This document shows positions 1 to 7,087 of a DNA stretch of 7,142 nucleotides, one piece after another (positions within the stretch are counted from its first letter, which is position 1; every line of letters starts with the position of its first letter). Below the pieces are notes generated by a model. That model did no database searches. It had not been told where the DNA came from and was given only the letters and a program-made list of their open reading frames with translations. Location of the stretch: contig CACEKL010000023.1 in assembly GCA_902560025.1 (NCBI GenBank), positions 1 to 7,142 of the forward strand, given 5' to 3'. Origin of the DNA: an uncultured Bacteroidota bacterium. GTDB lineage: Bacteria > Bacteroidota > Bacteroidia > Flavobacteriales > Flavobacteriaceae. A program made the position numbers and the translations under genes.

Positions 1-105
1 ATTGAGGTTAATAGAATAGTCGAATTTCCAAAGGAGAGTCTAGAGAGTGATATTCTCAAAATTTTAAATGACGAAGACTATAAACATGCATATTTTATAG
101 AATGA
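1..105 (+). CDS. C-terminal end of an unidentified protein (partial)
   Basis: An open frame enters from the left edge and gives 34 residues, ending HAYFIE before TGA at 103-105. I do not recognise the family: the tail is acidic and lysine-rich, without cysteines, membrane segments or a motif. Its stop overlaps the start of the methionine aminopeptidase gene in an ATGA arrangement, which suggests it is a real gene translated in the same operon. The start and most of the protein lie outside the window, so no function is offered. Confidence 0.6.
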   Translation: MEVNRIVEFPKESLESDILKILNDEDYKHAYFIE

Positions 106-908
106 TACTAAAAGATATAAATGAAATAAAAAAAATTAGGGAAAGTGCCCAATTAGTCTCAAAGACCTTAGGTTTATTGGCAGAAGAAATTAAACCTGGA
201 ATAACTTCTTTATATCTTGATAAGATTGCAGAAGAATTTATACTTGATAATAAAGCTAAGCCTGGGTTTAAGGGATATGATAATTTTCCAAACACATTAT
301 GTGTAAGTATAAATAATGAAGTTGTACACGGTATTCCATGTGATACACCGTTAAAAAATGGTGATATAATTTCAATAGATTGTGGAGTTCTAAAAGATGG
401 GTTCTATGGTGATCATGCATATACTTTTTCTGTAGGTGAGGTATCCAAAGAAGTTCAAGAATTATTAGATGTAACAAAAAAATCACTTTATAAAGGAATT
501 GAATCAATGAAAGAGAGTAATAGAATTGGTGACATAGGTGATGCAATAGAAAGCTATATTAAAATTCATGGATATGGAATTGTAAGAGAGCTAGTGGGAC
601 ATGGATTAGGTCAAAGTCTTCATGAATTACCAGAAGTTCCAAACTATGGAAAAAAAGGAACCGGAAAACTTATTAAAAATGGTTTAGTATTAGCAATAGA
701 ACCGATGATAAATCTTGGAACTGAAAAAATTAAAATAAATGATGATGGTTGGACCTTTGTGACTCTCGACGGACTTCAGAGTGCACATTTTGAACATAAT
801 ATTGCTGTTATTGATAGTAAGCCAGAGTTATTATCAACATTCAAATATATTTACCAAGCTCTTGACATTGAATCTAACGAAGAAGATAAATTCAATAATT
901 TTTTTTAA
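102..908 (+). CDS. map: Methionine aminopeptidase, type I
   Basis: This cytoplasmic metalloprotease of the pita-bread fold removes the initiator methionine from new proteins when the second residue is small. The 268 residues are the usual length for a bacterial type I enzyme without an N-terminal zinc-finger extension. All active-site residues are visible: substrate His76 in VVHGIP, metal ligands Asp93 (SIDCGV) and Asp104 (FYGDHAYTF), His167 in GHGLG, His174 in LHELP, Glu200 in IEPM and Glu231 in HFEHN. Their spacing matches the E. coli enzyme, with a constant offset of three to four residues. The ATG at 102 is chosen because it overlaps the upstream stop and leaves the family N-terminus complete. 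The C-terminal 15 or so residues are acidic and end in NNFF, encoded by a run of eight T. The methyltransferase gene follows after three bases, so the two are probably cotranscribed. Identification is secure. Confidence 0.97.
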   Translation: MILKDINEIKKIRESAQLVSKTLGLLAEEIKPGITSLYLDKIAEEFILDNKAKPGFKGYDNFPNTLCVSINNEVVHGIPCDTPLKNGDIISIDCGVLKDGFYGDHAYTFSVGEVSKEVQELLDVTKKSLYKGIESMKESNRIGDIGDAIESYIKIHGYGIVRELVGHGLGQSLHELPEVPNYGKKGTGKLIKNGLVLAIEPMINLGTEKIKINDDGWTFVTLDGLQSAHFEHNIAVIDSKPELLSTFKYIYQALDIESNEEDKFNNFF

Positions 909-911
909 TAG

Positions 912-1676
912 ATGAAATATATATTAAAATTCTTACCAAGAGAGTTACTAATAAAATATAGCTTCTACTTTATACCAATTTTAAAAATTATATTCAAAGG
1001 AAAGAGATTTTATGATCCAATTGATGGAAATGGATACTCAAAATTTTTATCATATGGTTATAAAAAAATAAGAAGAAATGCATTATCTCCTGGAACACTA
1101 TCTTTAGAAAGACATAGGCTTCTTTGGTTATACCTTGTTAACGAAACAAATTTTCTTGACTCAAAACTAAAAGTTTTGCATGTTGCGCCAGAACAAATTT
1201 TTTATAAAAAATTTAAAAAAAATCAAAACTGGAACTACCTAACTTTTGATTTAAAATCACCATTAGCAGATATAAAAGGAGATCTCAAATCAATGAATTT
1301 TGAGAATAAATCTTTTGATTTAATAATATGTAATCATGTTCTTGAACATATTGATGATGATATAAAAGCTTTAAATGAAATTTTTAGAGTTTTAAAGTCT
1401 GGTGGAGTTGCAATACTTCAGGTACCTATTAACTTTAAAAGAAATGAAACTTTTGAGGATCAATCAATAATTTCTAGGAAAGATAGAGAGAAATATTTTG
1501 GACAGTATGATCATGTAAGAGAATATGGTTTGGACTTTAAAGAGAGAGTAGAAAAAGCTGGATTTGAAGTAGAGATGGTGAACTATACTGAAAATTTTTC
1601 TGAAGAAATTAAATTAAAATATGGATTGCAGATAAATGATGTAATTCCTATTGCTAGAAAATCATTTAGTAATTAA
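912..1676 (+). CDS. Class I SAM-dependent methyltransferase, substrate unknown
   Basis: The 254-residue protein has a class I (Rossmann-like) methyltransferase core from about residue 85 to 175. Motif I is the variant VLHVAPE (88-94) in place of the usual glycine-rich loop. Then come an acidic strand end (Asp113), SFDLIICNHVLEHI (134-147), a motif typical of the Methyltransf_11 group, and FRVLKSGGVAILQVP (158-172). A later segment, YDHVREYG followed by GFEVEMVNY, is common in this group. Residues 1-30 are basic and hydrophobic and may touch the membrane. Residues 34-75, ending SLERHRLLWLYL, resemble the N-terminal zinc ribbon I recall from related methyltransferases, but every expected cysteine is replaced. 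The start is the ATG three bases after tandem TAA-TAG stops at the end of map. The 3' end overlaps that of apbE on the other strand by 15 bases. The substrate cannot be told from sequence. Confidence 0.85.
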   Translation: MKYILKFLPRELLIKYSFYFIPILKIIFKGKRFYDPIDGNGYSKFLSYGYKKIRRNALSPGTLSLERHRLLWLYLVNETNFLDSKLKVLHVAPEQIFYKKFKKNQNWNYLTFDLKSPLADIKGDLKSMNFENKSFDLIICNHVLEHIDDDIKALNEIFRVLKSGGVAILQVPINFKRNETFEDQSIISRKDREKYFGQYDHVREYGLDFKERVEKAGFEVEMVNYTENFSEEIKLKYGLQINDVIPIARKSFSN

Positions 1677-2657
1677 ATCCCATCCTTTAGATTTTAAAGG
1701 AATAATTTTTCCATCTTTTGAAACAAGTAACAGTGACTCTATATTATCTATATTATTTATAATTTCTGTACTTTGATATGGATCCATTAACATTAATGCA
1801 GTTGCCCATCCATCAGCAGTAATACATAGGTCAGATATTACAGATGCACTAAGAATACTATTAGAAGTTGACTTACCAGTCATAGGATTTATTATATGTG
1901 TATATCTATCTCCAGTGATAGGGTCGATTCTGAACTTTCTATAATTACCTGAAGTTGCTAGAGACTTATTATCAAGATATATTTCAGAGTAGAATTTATT
2001 CATCTCTAAAGGGTTCTGAATTGCAACTTTCCATCTATTTCCCTTATTAGAAACACCTTTTGCTATAACTTCTCCCCCAACCTCAATCAAAAAGTTTTCA
2101 TAGCCACTTTTAATGAATAAATCATTAATTAAATCAACTGAGTATCCTTTTGCAATTGCATTAAAGTCTAAGAATATATCTTTATTTGATTTAACAATTT
2201 CATTGTTATTGTTAAGGCTCACTTTACCAAACCCAACAATATTTTTTAAACTATCAATTTTATAATCATTAATCTGTTTACTACTAGTTTCTGGGCCTAA
2301 TCCATAAAAATTAACAAAAGATCCAGCGGTTGGGTCAAAGAAACCATTTGAGTTTAACCAAATCTCTTTTGACTTATTAAATACATTAATAAAATTAGTG
2401 TCAACTTTAACAGGTTTTGCTGATTTATTAACTCTTGTAATTATTGAGCTATCAATGTATGTAGACATTGATAAGTTAACTTGATTAAAAATAGAATCAA
2501 TTTGATCTTCAATTAAACCTTCATTAGATTTCGTCTCAACTATAACGCTATACGTTGTTCCAAGAGCATTTCCTCTAATACTTTTATACAAATTAGTATT
2601 TGTATTGCAACTATTTAATAGAATTAGTGTGAGTAAAAGAAGTATTTTTGATTTCAT
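1662..2657 (-). CDS. apbE: FAD:protein FMN transferase (ApbE), exported lipoprotein
   Basis: ApbE cleaves FAD and attaches FMN through a phosphoester bond to threonines of exported or membrane flavoproteins, here most likely NqrC and NqrB. Counting from the ATG at 2657, the protein has 331 residues. Residues 1-17 are a lipoprotein signal peptide: a lysine-containing start, a leucine-rich core and the lipobox LNSC with Cys17. Family motifs follow: ALGTTYSV (31-38), GFFDPTAG (105-112), DFNAIAKGY (164-172), EVGGEV (192-197), YTHIINPMTG (252-261) and ADGWATALM (281-289). Asp282 and Thr286 correspond to the usual Mg2+-binding D-x3-T. The length is normal. A TTG one codon upstream (2660) could also start the frame, but the ATG forms a TGATG overlap with the nqrF stop, like other junctions in this operon. 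It is the last gene of the nqr operon, and its tail overlaps the convergent methyltransferase gene. Confidence 0.95.
   Translation of the reverse strand: MKSKILLLLTLILLNSCNTNTNLYKSIRGNALGTTYSVIVETKSNEGLIEDQIDSIFNQVNLSMSTYIDSSIITRVNKSAKPVKVDTNFINVFNKSKEIWLNSNGFFDPTAGSFVNFYGLGPETSSKQINDYKIDSLKNIVGFGKVSLNNNNEIVKSNKDIFLDFNAIAKGYSVDLINDLFIKSGYENFLIEVGGEVIAKGVSNKGNRWKVAIQNPLEMNKFYSEIYLDNKSLATSGNYRKFRIDPITGDRYTHIINPMTGKSTSNSILSASVISDLCITADGWATALMLMDPYQSTEIINNIDNIESLLLVSKDGKIIPLKSKGWDLITK
1683..1710 (+). terminator. Possible weak intrinsic terminator for the map-methyltransferase unit
   Basis: Seven bases past the methyltransferase stop, TCCTTTA (1683-1689) and TAAAGGA (1695-1701) can pair as a perfect 7-bp stem around a 5-base loop. 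Five T follow at 1706-1710, four bases after the stem. Position and orientation fit termination of the plus-strand transcript. The stem is AT-rich and the T run is short and displaced, so it would be weak. The whole element lies inside the 3' coding end of apbE on the opposite strand, and codon constraints or chance could also explain it. Confidence 0.3.
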
Positions 2658-3952
2658 CAACCACCGAAGTCATCAAACCTTACATTCTCAGGAGGAACTC
2701 CAAAATCTTCAGCCATCTTTTCAACTGCTTGATTCATTAATGGAGGACCACAGAAATAGACCTCAATATCTTCCGGTGAGTCATGTTTAGAAAGATAATT
2801 ATCAATAACAACTTGATGAATAAATCCGACAAAACCATCACCTTGTCCATCTAGAGAATCTTTAACCTTCCAGTTATCTTCTTCTAATGGTTCTGAAAGA
2901 GCAATATAAAACTTGAAGTTAGGATAATCTTTTTCTAGAGCTCTGAAGTGATCAACATAAAAAAGCTCTCTTTTTGATCTACCTCCATACCAAAAGGTTA
3001 CTTTTCTACCTGTTTTAATTGTTCTAAAAAGCTCATATAAATGTGATCTCATAGGTGCCATTCCAGCACCACCACCAACATATAGCATCTCTGCTTCTGA
3101 TTCATTGATAAAGAATTCACCATACGGACCAGATATTGTAACTGTATCGCCAGGCTTTTTTGAGAAAATATATGAAGATGCTATTCCTGGATTAACTGAC
3201 ATCCATTGATTTTTTTTACCATCCCATGGAGGAGTTGCAATTCTAACATTAAGCATGATTTCCTTACCCTCAGCTGGGTATGATGCCATTGAATATGCTC
3301 TCTCAACTGTCTCTGAATTTTTCATCTTAAGTGGCCATAAGTTGAAATTATCCCATTCTAGTTTAAATTTTTGAGGATCATCAGGATGTTCTTTAGGATG
3401 AGATGTTATATCAATATCTTTATAATCAATATCACATTCCGGAATCTCAATCTGAATATAACCTCCTGCTTTATAATCCATTTCTTCAGGTATCTCTATA
3501 ACAAATTCCTTAATGAATGATGCAACATTGAAATTACTTTTAACTTTAGCTTCCCATTTTTTTATACCAAAGACTTCTTCAGGTACTTCAATCTTCATGT
3601 CCTGTTTAACTTTAACTTGACATCCAAGCCTCCAACCCTCAGATATTTCTTTTCTAGTAAAATGAGGTTCTTCAGTTGGAAGTATTTCACCCCCTCCTTC
3701 TAATACTTGACATCTACATTGCACACAAGTTCCTCCTCCTCCACATGCAGAAGGAAGAAAAATTTTATTATTTCCAAGTGTAGTTAGCAAAGTATCACCA
3801 GAGCTTACTTCTACATCTTTCTCACCATTTATTACAAGTTTTACAGGACCAGACGGTAAAAGTCTCTCTTTTGCAACAAGAAGCATTGTAACTAAAAGAA
3901 GAGTTATTACAAAAAGACCGATGGTACTAGCTATTATTACATTTATATCCAT
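2657..3952 (-). CDS. nqrF: Na+-translocating NADH:quinone reductase subunit F
   Basis: NqrF is the electron entry of Na+-NQR: it oxidises NADH at FAD on the cytoplasmic side and passes electrons to its 2Fe-2S centre. Of 431 residues, 5-26 form the single N-terminal membrane helix. A ferredoxin domain at about 36-130 has Cys70, Cys76, Cys79 and Cys111 as 2Fe-2S ligands, at the same positions I recall for Vibrio cholerae NqrF. An extra Cys81 is, as I recall, common in Bacteroidota versions. The ferredoxin-NADP+ reductase-like part has the FAD motif RAYS (218-221), the NADH-binding GGGAGMAP (293-300), CGPP (401-404) with the conserved Cys401, and the C-terminal FDDFGG. No key residue is missing. 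The gene starts three bases after the nqrE stop and ends in TGATG with apbE. The reductase domain resembles aromatic oxygenase reductases, but the membrane helix and neighbours settle the identity. Confidence 0.98.
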   Translation of the reverse strand: MDINVIIASTIGLFVITLLLVTMLLVAKERLLPSGPVKLVINGEKDVEVSSGDTLLTTLGNNKIFLPSACGGGGTCVQCRCQVLEGGGEILPTEEPHFTRKEISEGWRLGCQVKVKQDMKIEVPEEVFGIKKWEAKVKSNFNVASFIKEFVIEIPEEMDYKAGGYIQIEIPECDIDYKDIDITSHPKEHPDDPQKFKLEWDNFNLWPLKMKNSETVERAYSMASYPAEGKEIMLNVRIATPPWDGKKNQWMSVNPGIASSYIFSKKPGDTVTISGPYGEFFINESEAEMLYVGGGAGMAPMRSHLYELFRTIKTGRKVTFWYGGRSKRELFYVDHFRALEKDYPNFKFYIALSEPLEEDNWKVKDSLDGQGDGFVGFIHQVVIDNYLSKHDSPEDIEVYFCGPPLMNQAVEKMAEDFGVPPENVRFDDFGG

Positions 3953-3955
3953 TAT

Positions 3956-4573
3956 TTAAATTTTAATTCCCATAAAACTCATGAAACCTAGAGCCATTAA
4001 ACCAGTAATAATAAAAGTTATTCCTAATCCTTTTAATGGATCTGGAATATTAGAATATGTGATTTTCTCTCTAATTGCAGCAATTGCAACTATTGCTAAA
4101 TACCAACCAATTCCTGAACCAAAGCCATAAACAGCAGATTCAAAAGTATTTATAAAATCTTTTTGTTGCATAAATAGTGAGCCTCCAAGTATTGCACAGT
4201 TTACAGCAATAAGTGGAAGAAAAATTCCTAAACTTCCATATAAAGTAGGAGAAAGTTTTTCAACAATCATTTCAACTAATTGAACCATTGATGCAATTAC
4301 AGCTATGAACATTATGAATGTTAAAAAAGATAAATTTACATCTTGAAATTGAGGTCCTATCCATGTTAGGGCTCCAGGAGCTAATAAATATTGGTCAATT
4401 AAATAATTGATAGGAACAGAAATTGTTAAAACAAAGATTACTGCTTTACCTAGCCCATCAGCTGTTTTTACTGTTTTAGAAACTGCAAGATATGAACACA
4501 TACCAAGGAAATATGCAAATACCATATTTTCAATGAATATACTCTTGACAAATAAATTAACTAAGTCTTCCAT
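3956..4573 (-). CDS. nqrE: Na+-translocating NADH:quinone reductase subunit E
   Basis: This integral membrane subunit of Na+-NQR forms, with NqrD, a pseudo-symmetric pair that holds an Fe-S centre in the membrane between the NqrF 2Fe-2S centre and the NqrC FMN. The 205 residues contain about six hydrophobic segments (near 10-30, 42-60, 82-103, 112-134, 146-166 and 182-203). Conserved cysteines are Cys26 ([10 protein letters not shown]) and Cys126 ([11 protein letters not shown]), matching Cys26 and Cys120 of the Vibrio protein. The six-residue shift is due to an insert between them, probably the loop [10 protein letters not shown] (64-73). Glu101 in QLVEMIVEK corresponds by the same offset to Glu95, reported as important for Na+ uptake in Vibrio. 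The start codon follows directly on the nqrD stop (TAAATG), with no room for a separate leader. RnfA is a homologue, but gene order and sequence indicate NqrE. Confidence 0.97.
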   Translation of the reverse strand: MEDLVNLFVKSIFIENMVFAYFLGMCSYLAVSKTVKTADGLGKAVIFVLTISVPINYLIDQYLLAPGALTWIGPQFQDVNLSFLTFIMFIAVIASMVQLVEMIVEKLSPTLYGSLGIFLPLIAVNCAILGGSLFMQQKDFINTFESAVYGFGSGIGWYLAIVAIAAIREKITYSNIPDPLKGLGITFIITGLMALGFMSFMGIKI

Positions 4574-5221
4574 TTAATCTTTTTCTATTAGTTTTCTGTT
4601 ATAATATCTCTGAACCCATATATAGACTCCAACAACAATTAATGCCATAGGTGAAAGCAACATAAGCCCGTTATCTTGATAACCCAGATCATATACAAAC
4701 TGAGGTATAACTGGGACACCCCAGAGTTCACCTGAACCAAATAACTCTCTAACAAAAGCAACAACAATTAAAATCCATCCGTAACCTGCAGCATTTCCTA
4801 CTCCATCGAGAAAAGATTTCCAGACACCATTACCAAGTGCAAAAGCTTCAAATCTTCCCATTATTATACAATTAGTAATTATTAGTCCAATAAAAATTGC
4901 TAGTTGTTTACTCACGTCATATGCATAAGCTTTTAAAAATTGATCTACAAGTGCAACAAGTGTTGCTACAACTAGTAGCTGTACAATAATTCTAATTCTT
5001 GTTGGTATAATATTTCTTAAAATAGAAACAATAACATTTCCAGCTGCCATTACAAAAATTACTGAAAGTGTCATAACAACAGCAGGTTCAAGTTTAACAG
5101 TAATCGCTAAAGCAGAGCAAATACCTAAAACCTGAACTGTAATTGGATTATCATCATCCAATGGATCAGTTAATAATGCTCTATTCTTTTTTGAAAATAA
5201 AGGTTCTCTTTCGTTACTCAT
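4574..5221 (-). CDS. nqrD: Na+-translocating NADH:quinone reductase subunit D
   Basis: NqrD is the partner of NqrE in the membrane and shares the intramembrane Fe-S centre with it. The 215-residue protein has a cytoplasmic N-terminus with FSKKNRALLTDPLDDDNP (9-26), then about six membrane segments. Cys35 (VLGICSALAI) and Cys118 (IITNCIIMGR) match Cys29 and Cys112 of Vibrio with a constant offset of six. Asp139 (FLDGVGNAAGYG) matches by the same offset the Asp133 implicated in Na+ transport there. The ATG at 5221 lies inside the end of nqrC, giving an 8-base overlap in another frame. I saw no Shine-Dalgarno-like purine tract just before it, so translation probably depends on ribosomes finishing nqrC. 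RnfE is the nearest alternative family, but the operon context supports NqrD. Confidence 0.97.
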   Translation of the reverse strand: MSNEREPLFSKKNRALLTDPLDDDNPITVQVLGICSALAITVKLEPAVVMTLSVIFVMAAGNVIVSILRNIIPTRIRIIVQLLVVATLVALVDQFLKAYAYDVSKQLAIFIGLIITNCIIMGRFEAFALGNGVWKSFLDGVGNAAGYGWILIVVAFVRELFGSGELWGVPVIPQFVYDLGYQDNGLMLLSPMALIVVGVYIWVQRYYNRKLIEKD

Positions 5222-5930
5222 TATTTAAGCTATTAAAATATGGCAAATAGTTTTCAATTCTCTCAATAATCATATCTGATACTCCATCACCAGTAATTGT
5301 TGCTCCTGATATAGCATCAATTTCATTATCCATTTTGTCAGAATTCCCTGGATCATTATTTGTTTTTGTAAGATACACTCCAACAAAGTTTCCTTCCGAA
5401 TCTTTAATTTTTTCATCATTAAAACTATCTATAAACCAATCTTCAGTTATTTCAGCACCGAGTCCAGCTGTCTCAGACTTATGATCAAATGAGACTCCTT
5501 TTATAGTGTTTATATCATCTTTAAGAGCTATGTAGCCCCATATCTCTGCCCATAAACCTGCTCCTCTTAATGGTATTACATAAAATTTATCACCATCAAC
5601 ATTAGCTATATACAATGGAAATCTTTGAACATCTTTATCTTTTTTTACTTCTAGTGCAAGATTAATATTAAAAGCATTTACTTCTGCGTCAACAGATCCA
5701 TCAGATTTTAATGAAAGCTCTTCTTTTACATAATCACCATATAGAGACTCTGATTCATCTCTACTTACATTTATACCAACTGAAGAGAGTATATTTTGCA
5801 TCTTTTCTTTTTTAATATTTGCATTCTGAAGATCTTTCAAAGATTCTGATGTAAAGGACAATACTGAAGCAACAGATACAACCATTATAGTAGCAAAAAT
5901 GTATGTGTGTTTATTTGACTCCCTATTCAT
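5214..5930 (-). CDS. nqrC: Na+-translocating NADH:quinone reductase subunit C, covalent FMN carrier
   Basis: NqrC is a membrane-anchored subunit whose large domain faces the periplasm and carries covalently bound FMN. It relays electrons from the NqrD/E centre to NqrB. Residues 9-27 form the single N-terminal membrane helix; the rest of the 238 residues is soluble and acidic. The FMN-binding domain shows GLWAEIWGYIAL (125-136), the conserved ETAGLGAEI (153-161), and the flavinylation motif DAISGATIT (205-213), in which Thr211 is the expected FMN attachment site. The protein is somewhat shorter than the Vibrio one (about 257 residues) but has every expected element. The ATG overlaps the nqrB stop by one base (TAATG), which fixes the start. 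RnfG is related but differs in context. Attachment of FMN should depend on the ApbE encoded in the same operon. Confidence 0.97.
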   Translation of the reverse strand: MNRESNKHTYIFATIMVVSVASVLSFTSESLKDLQNANIKKEKMQNILSSVGINVSRDESESLYGDYVKEELSLKSDGSVDAEVNAFNINLALEVKKDKDVQRFPLYIANVDGDKFYVIPLRGAGLWAEIWGYIALKDDINTIKGVSFDHKSETAGLGAEITEDWFIDSFNDEKIKDSEGNFVGVYLTKTNNDPGNSDKMDNEIDAISGATITGDGVSDMIIERIENYLPYFNSLNNE

Positions 5931-7087
5931 TATGTAGCTTTTAATTTAATACTTTGCCATCTTTTTCTTCTCATGCTTATATTAGATTCTATTACATAGT
6001 GGTCTATCAATGGTGCAAAAACATTCATCAATAAAATTGCAAGCATTACTCCTTCAGGATAAGCAGGATTAAATACTCTAATAAGTATACAGAATACACC
6101 AACTAAGAATCCATATATCCATTTTCCTTTTGTTGTTTGAGCTGCAGAGACAGGGTCAGTGGCCATAAATACAATACCAAAAGCGAAACCTCCAACTAAA
6201 AGATGATTATACCATTCAAAACTCATCAGCGAATTTGCACCCCAAAGATTAAATAAAATTCCAACTAAAGAAGCTCCAATTACACCACTTAACATAATTC
6301 TCCAGCTTCCAACCCCAGTAATTATAAGAAGTAATGCACCAATCAAAACAAAAAACACTGAAGTCTCAGCAACTGAACCAGGTATTGATCCCATGAACAT
6401 ACTAAAAGAAGAATAAGAAACTTCTGCATTTGCAGCTAATGATCCTAGTATGGTTTCTCCAGAAATTCCATCTACATTTGATGCTTCTGAAACCCACACC
6501 TTATCACCTGACATAAATGTAGGATATGCAAAAAAAGCAAATGCACGAGCAGTTAAAGCAGGATTCAAGATGTTCATTCCAGTTCCACCAAAAGCTTCTT
6601 TTGCAATTAATACTGCAAAAATAACTGATATTGCAAGCATCCATAATGGCATATCAATTGGCATTATCATTGGAATAAGAAGTCCCGTTACTAAATACCC
6701 TTCATTAACTGGATGATTTCTGTATACTGCAAATGCAAATTCTATAGCTAAACCAACAGCGTATGAAACAGCAATCATTGGGAAAATTTTATAAGCACCA
6801 TGCAGAACTGCATCAATAAAAGTAAACTGAATATCAGTTTGAATATAATATTGATAACCAGTATTATACATTCCATAAAACAATGCAGGAACAAGAGCTA
6901 TTATTACTGTTATCATTGTTCTTTTTAAATCAACACCATCTCTAATGTGAGATCCTTTAGATGTAGTGTGGTTAGGAACAAAGAGCATAGTCTCAAATGC
7001 ATTAAATGCAGGATATAACTTTTCTAATTTACCTCCCTTATCGAAAGGTTTTTTTAGCATATCAACTTGTTTTCTAATAAAATCCAT
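5930..7087 (-). CDS. nqrB: Na+-translocating NADH:quinone reductase subunit B
   Basis: NqrB is the largest membrane subunit of Na+-NQR. It carries covalent FMN and riboflavin and forms the Na+ path. Its 385 residues include a cytoplasmic N-terminal arm (1-55) and many hydrophobic segments from 57 to 365. Diagnostic stretches are NEGYLVTGLLIP (128-139), KEAFGGTGMNILNPALTARA (163-182), FMATDPVSA (307-315), NPAYPEGVMLAIL (340-352) and NVFAPLIDHYVIE (355-367). Asp362 corresponds to Asp397 of Vibrio NqrB, linked to Na+ handling. The flavinylation site reads VDGISGETIL (205-214): Thr212 is present, but the alanine expected just before it is Glu211. The protein is about 30 residues shorter than Vibrio NqrB, apparently through loop differences. 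The ATG overlaps the nqrA stop by one base (TAATG). RnfD is the related alternative and is excluded by context. Confidence 0.97.
   Translation of the reverse strand: MDFIRKQVDMLKKPFDKGGKLEKLYPAFNAFETMLFVPNHTTSKGSHIRDGVDLKRTMITVIIALVPALFYGMYNTGYQYYIQTDIQFTFIDAVLHGAYKIFPMIAVSYAVGLAIEFAFAVYRNHPVNEGYLVTGLLIPMIMPIDMPLWMLAISVIFAVLIAKEAFGGTGMNILNPALTARAFAFFAYPTFMSGDKVWVSEASNVDGISGETILGSLAANAEVSYSSFSMFMGSIPGSVAETSVFFVLIGALLLIITGVGSWRIMLSGVIGASLVGILFNLWGANSLMSFEWYNHLLVGGFAFGIVFMATDPVSAAQTTKGKWIYGFLVGVFCILIRVFNPAYPEGVMLAILLMNVFAPLIDHYVIESNISMRRKRWQSIKLKAT

Noticed and set aside
95..546. Minus-strand open frames opposite map
   Set aside because: They lie fully within the strongly conserved map gene, have no recognisable motif and show skewed composition (for instance many His and Leu), as expected for antisense shadows in AT-rich DNA.
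1587..1614. AT-rich imperfect inverted repeat as a terminator for the nqr-apbE transcript
   Set aside because: The pairing is interrupted by a bulge and no clear T run follows on the minus strand, so it is no better than expected in AT-rich coding sequence.
2658..2660. TTG one codon upstream as the start of apbE
   Set aside because: It would add only one residue. The ATG at 2657 gives a TGATG overlap with nqrF, in line with the other junctions, and a normal lipoprotein signal peptide.
2605..2790. Plus-strand open frame across the apbE/nqrF junction
   Set aside because: It spans two secure genes on the other strand and its product has no recognisable feature.
6450..6716. Plus-strand open frame of 88 codons opposite nqrB
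   Set aside because: It mirrors a conserved membrane part of nqrB, and nothing suggests independent coding.
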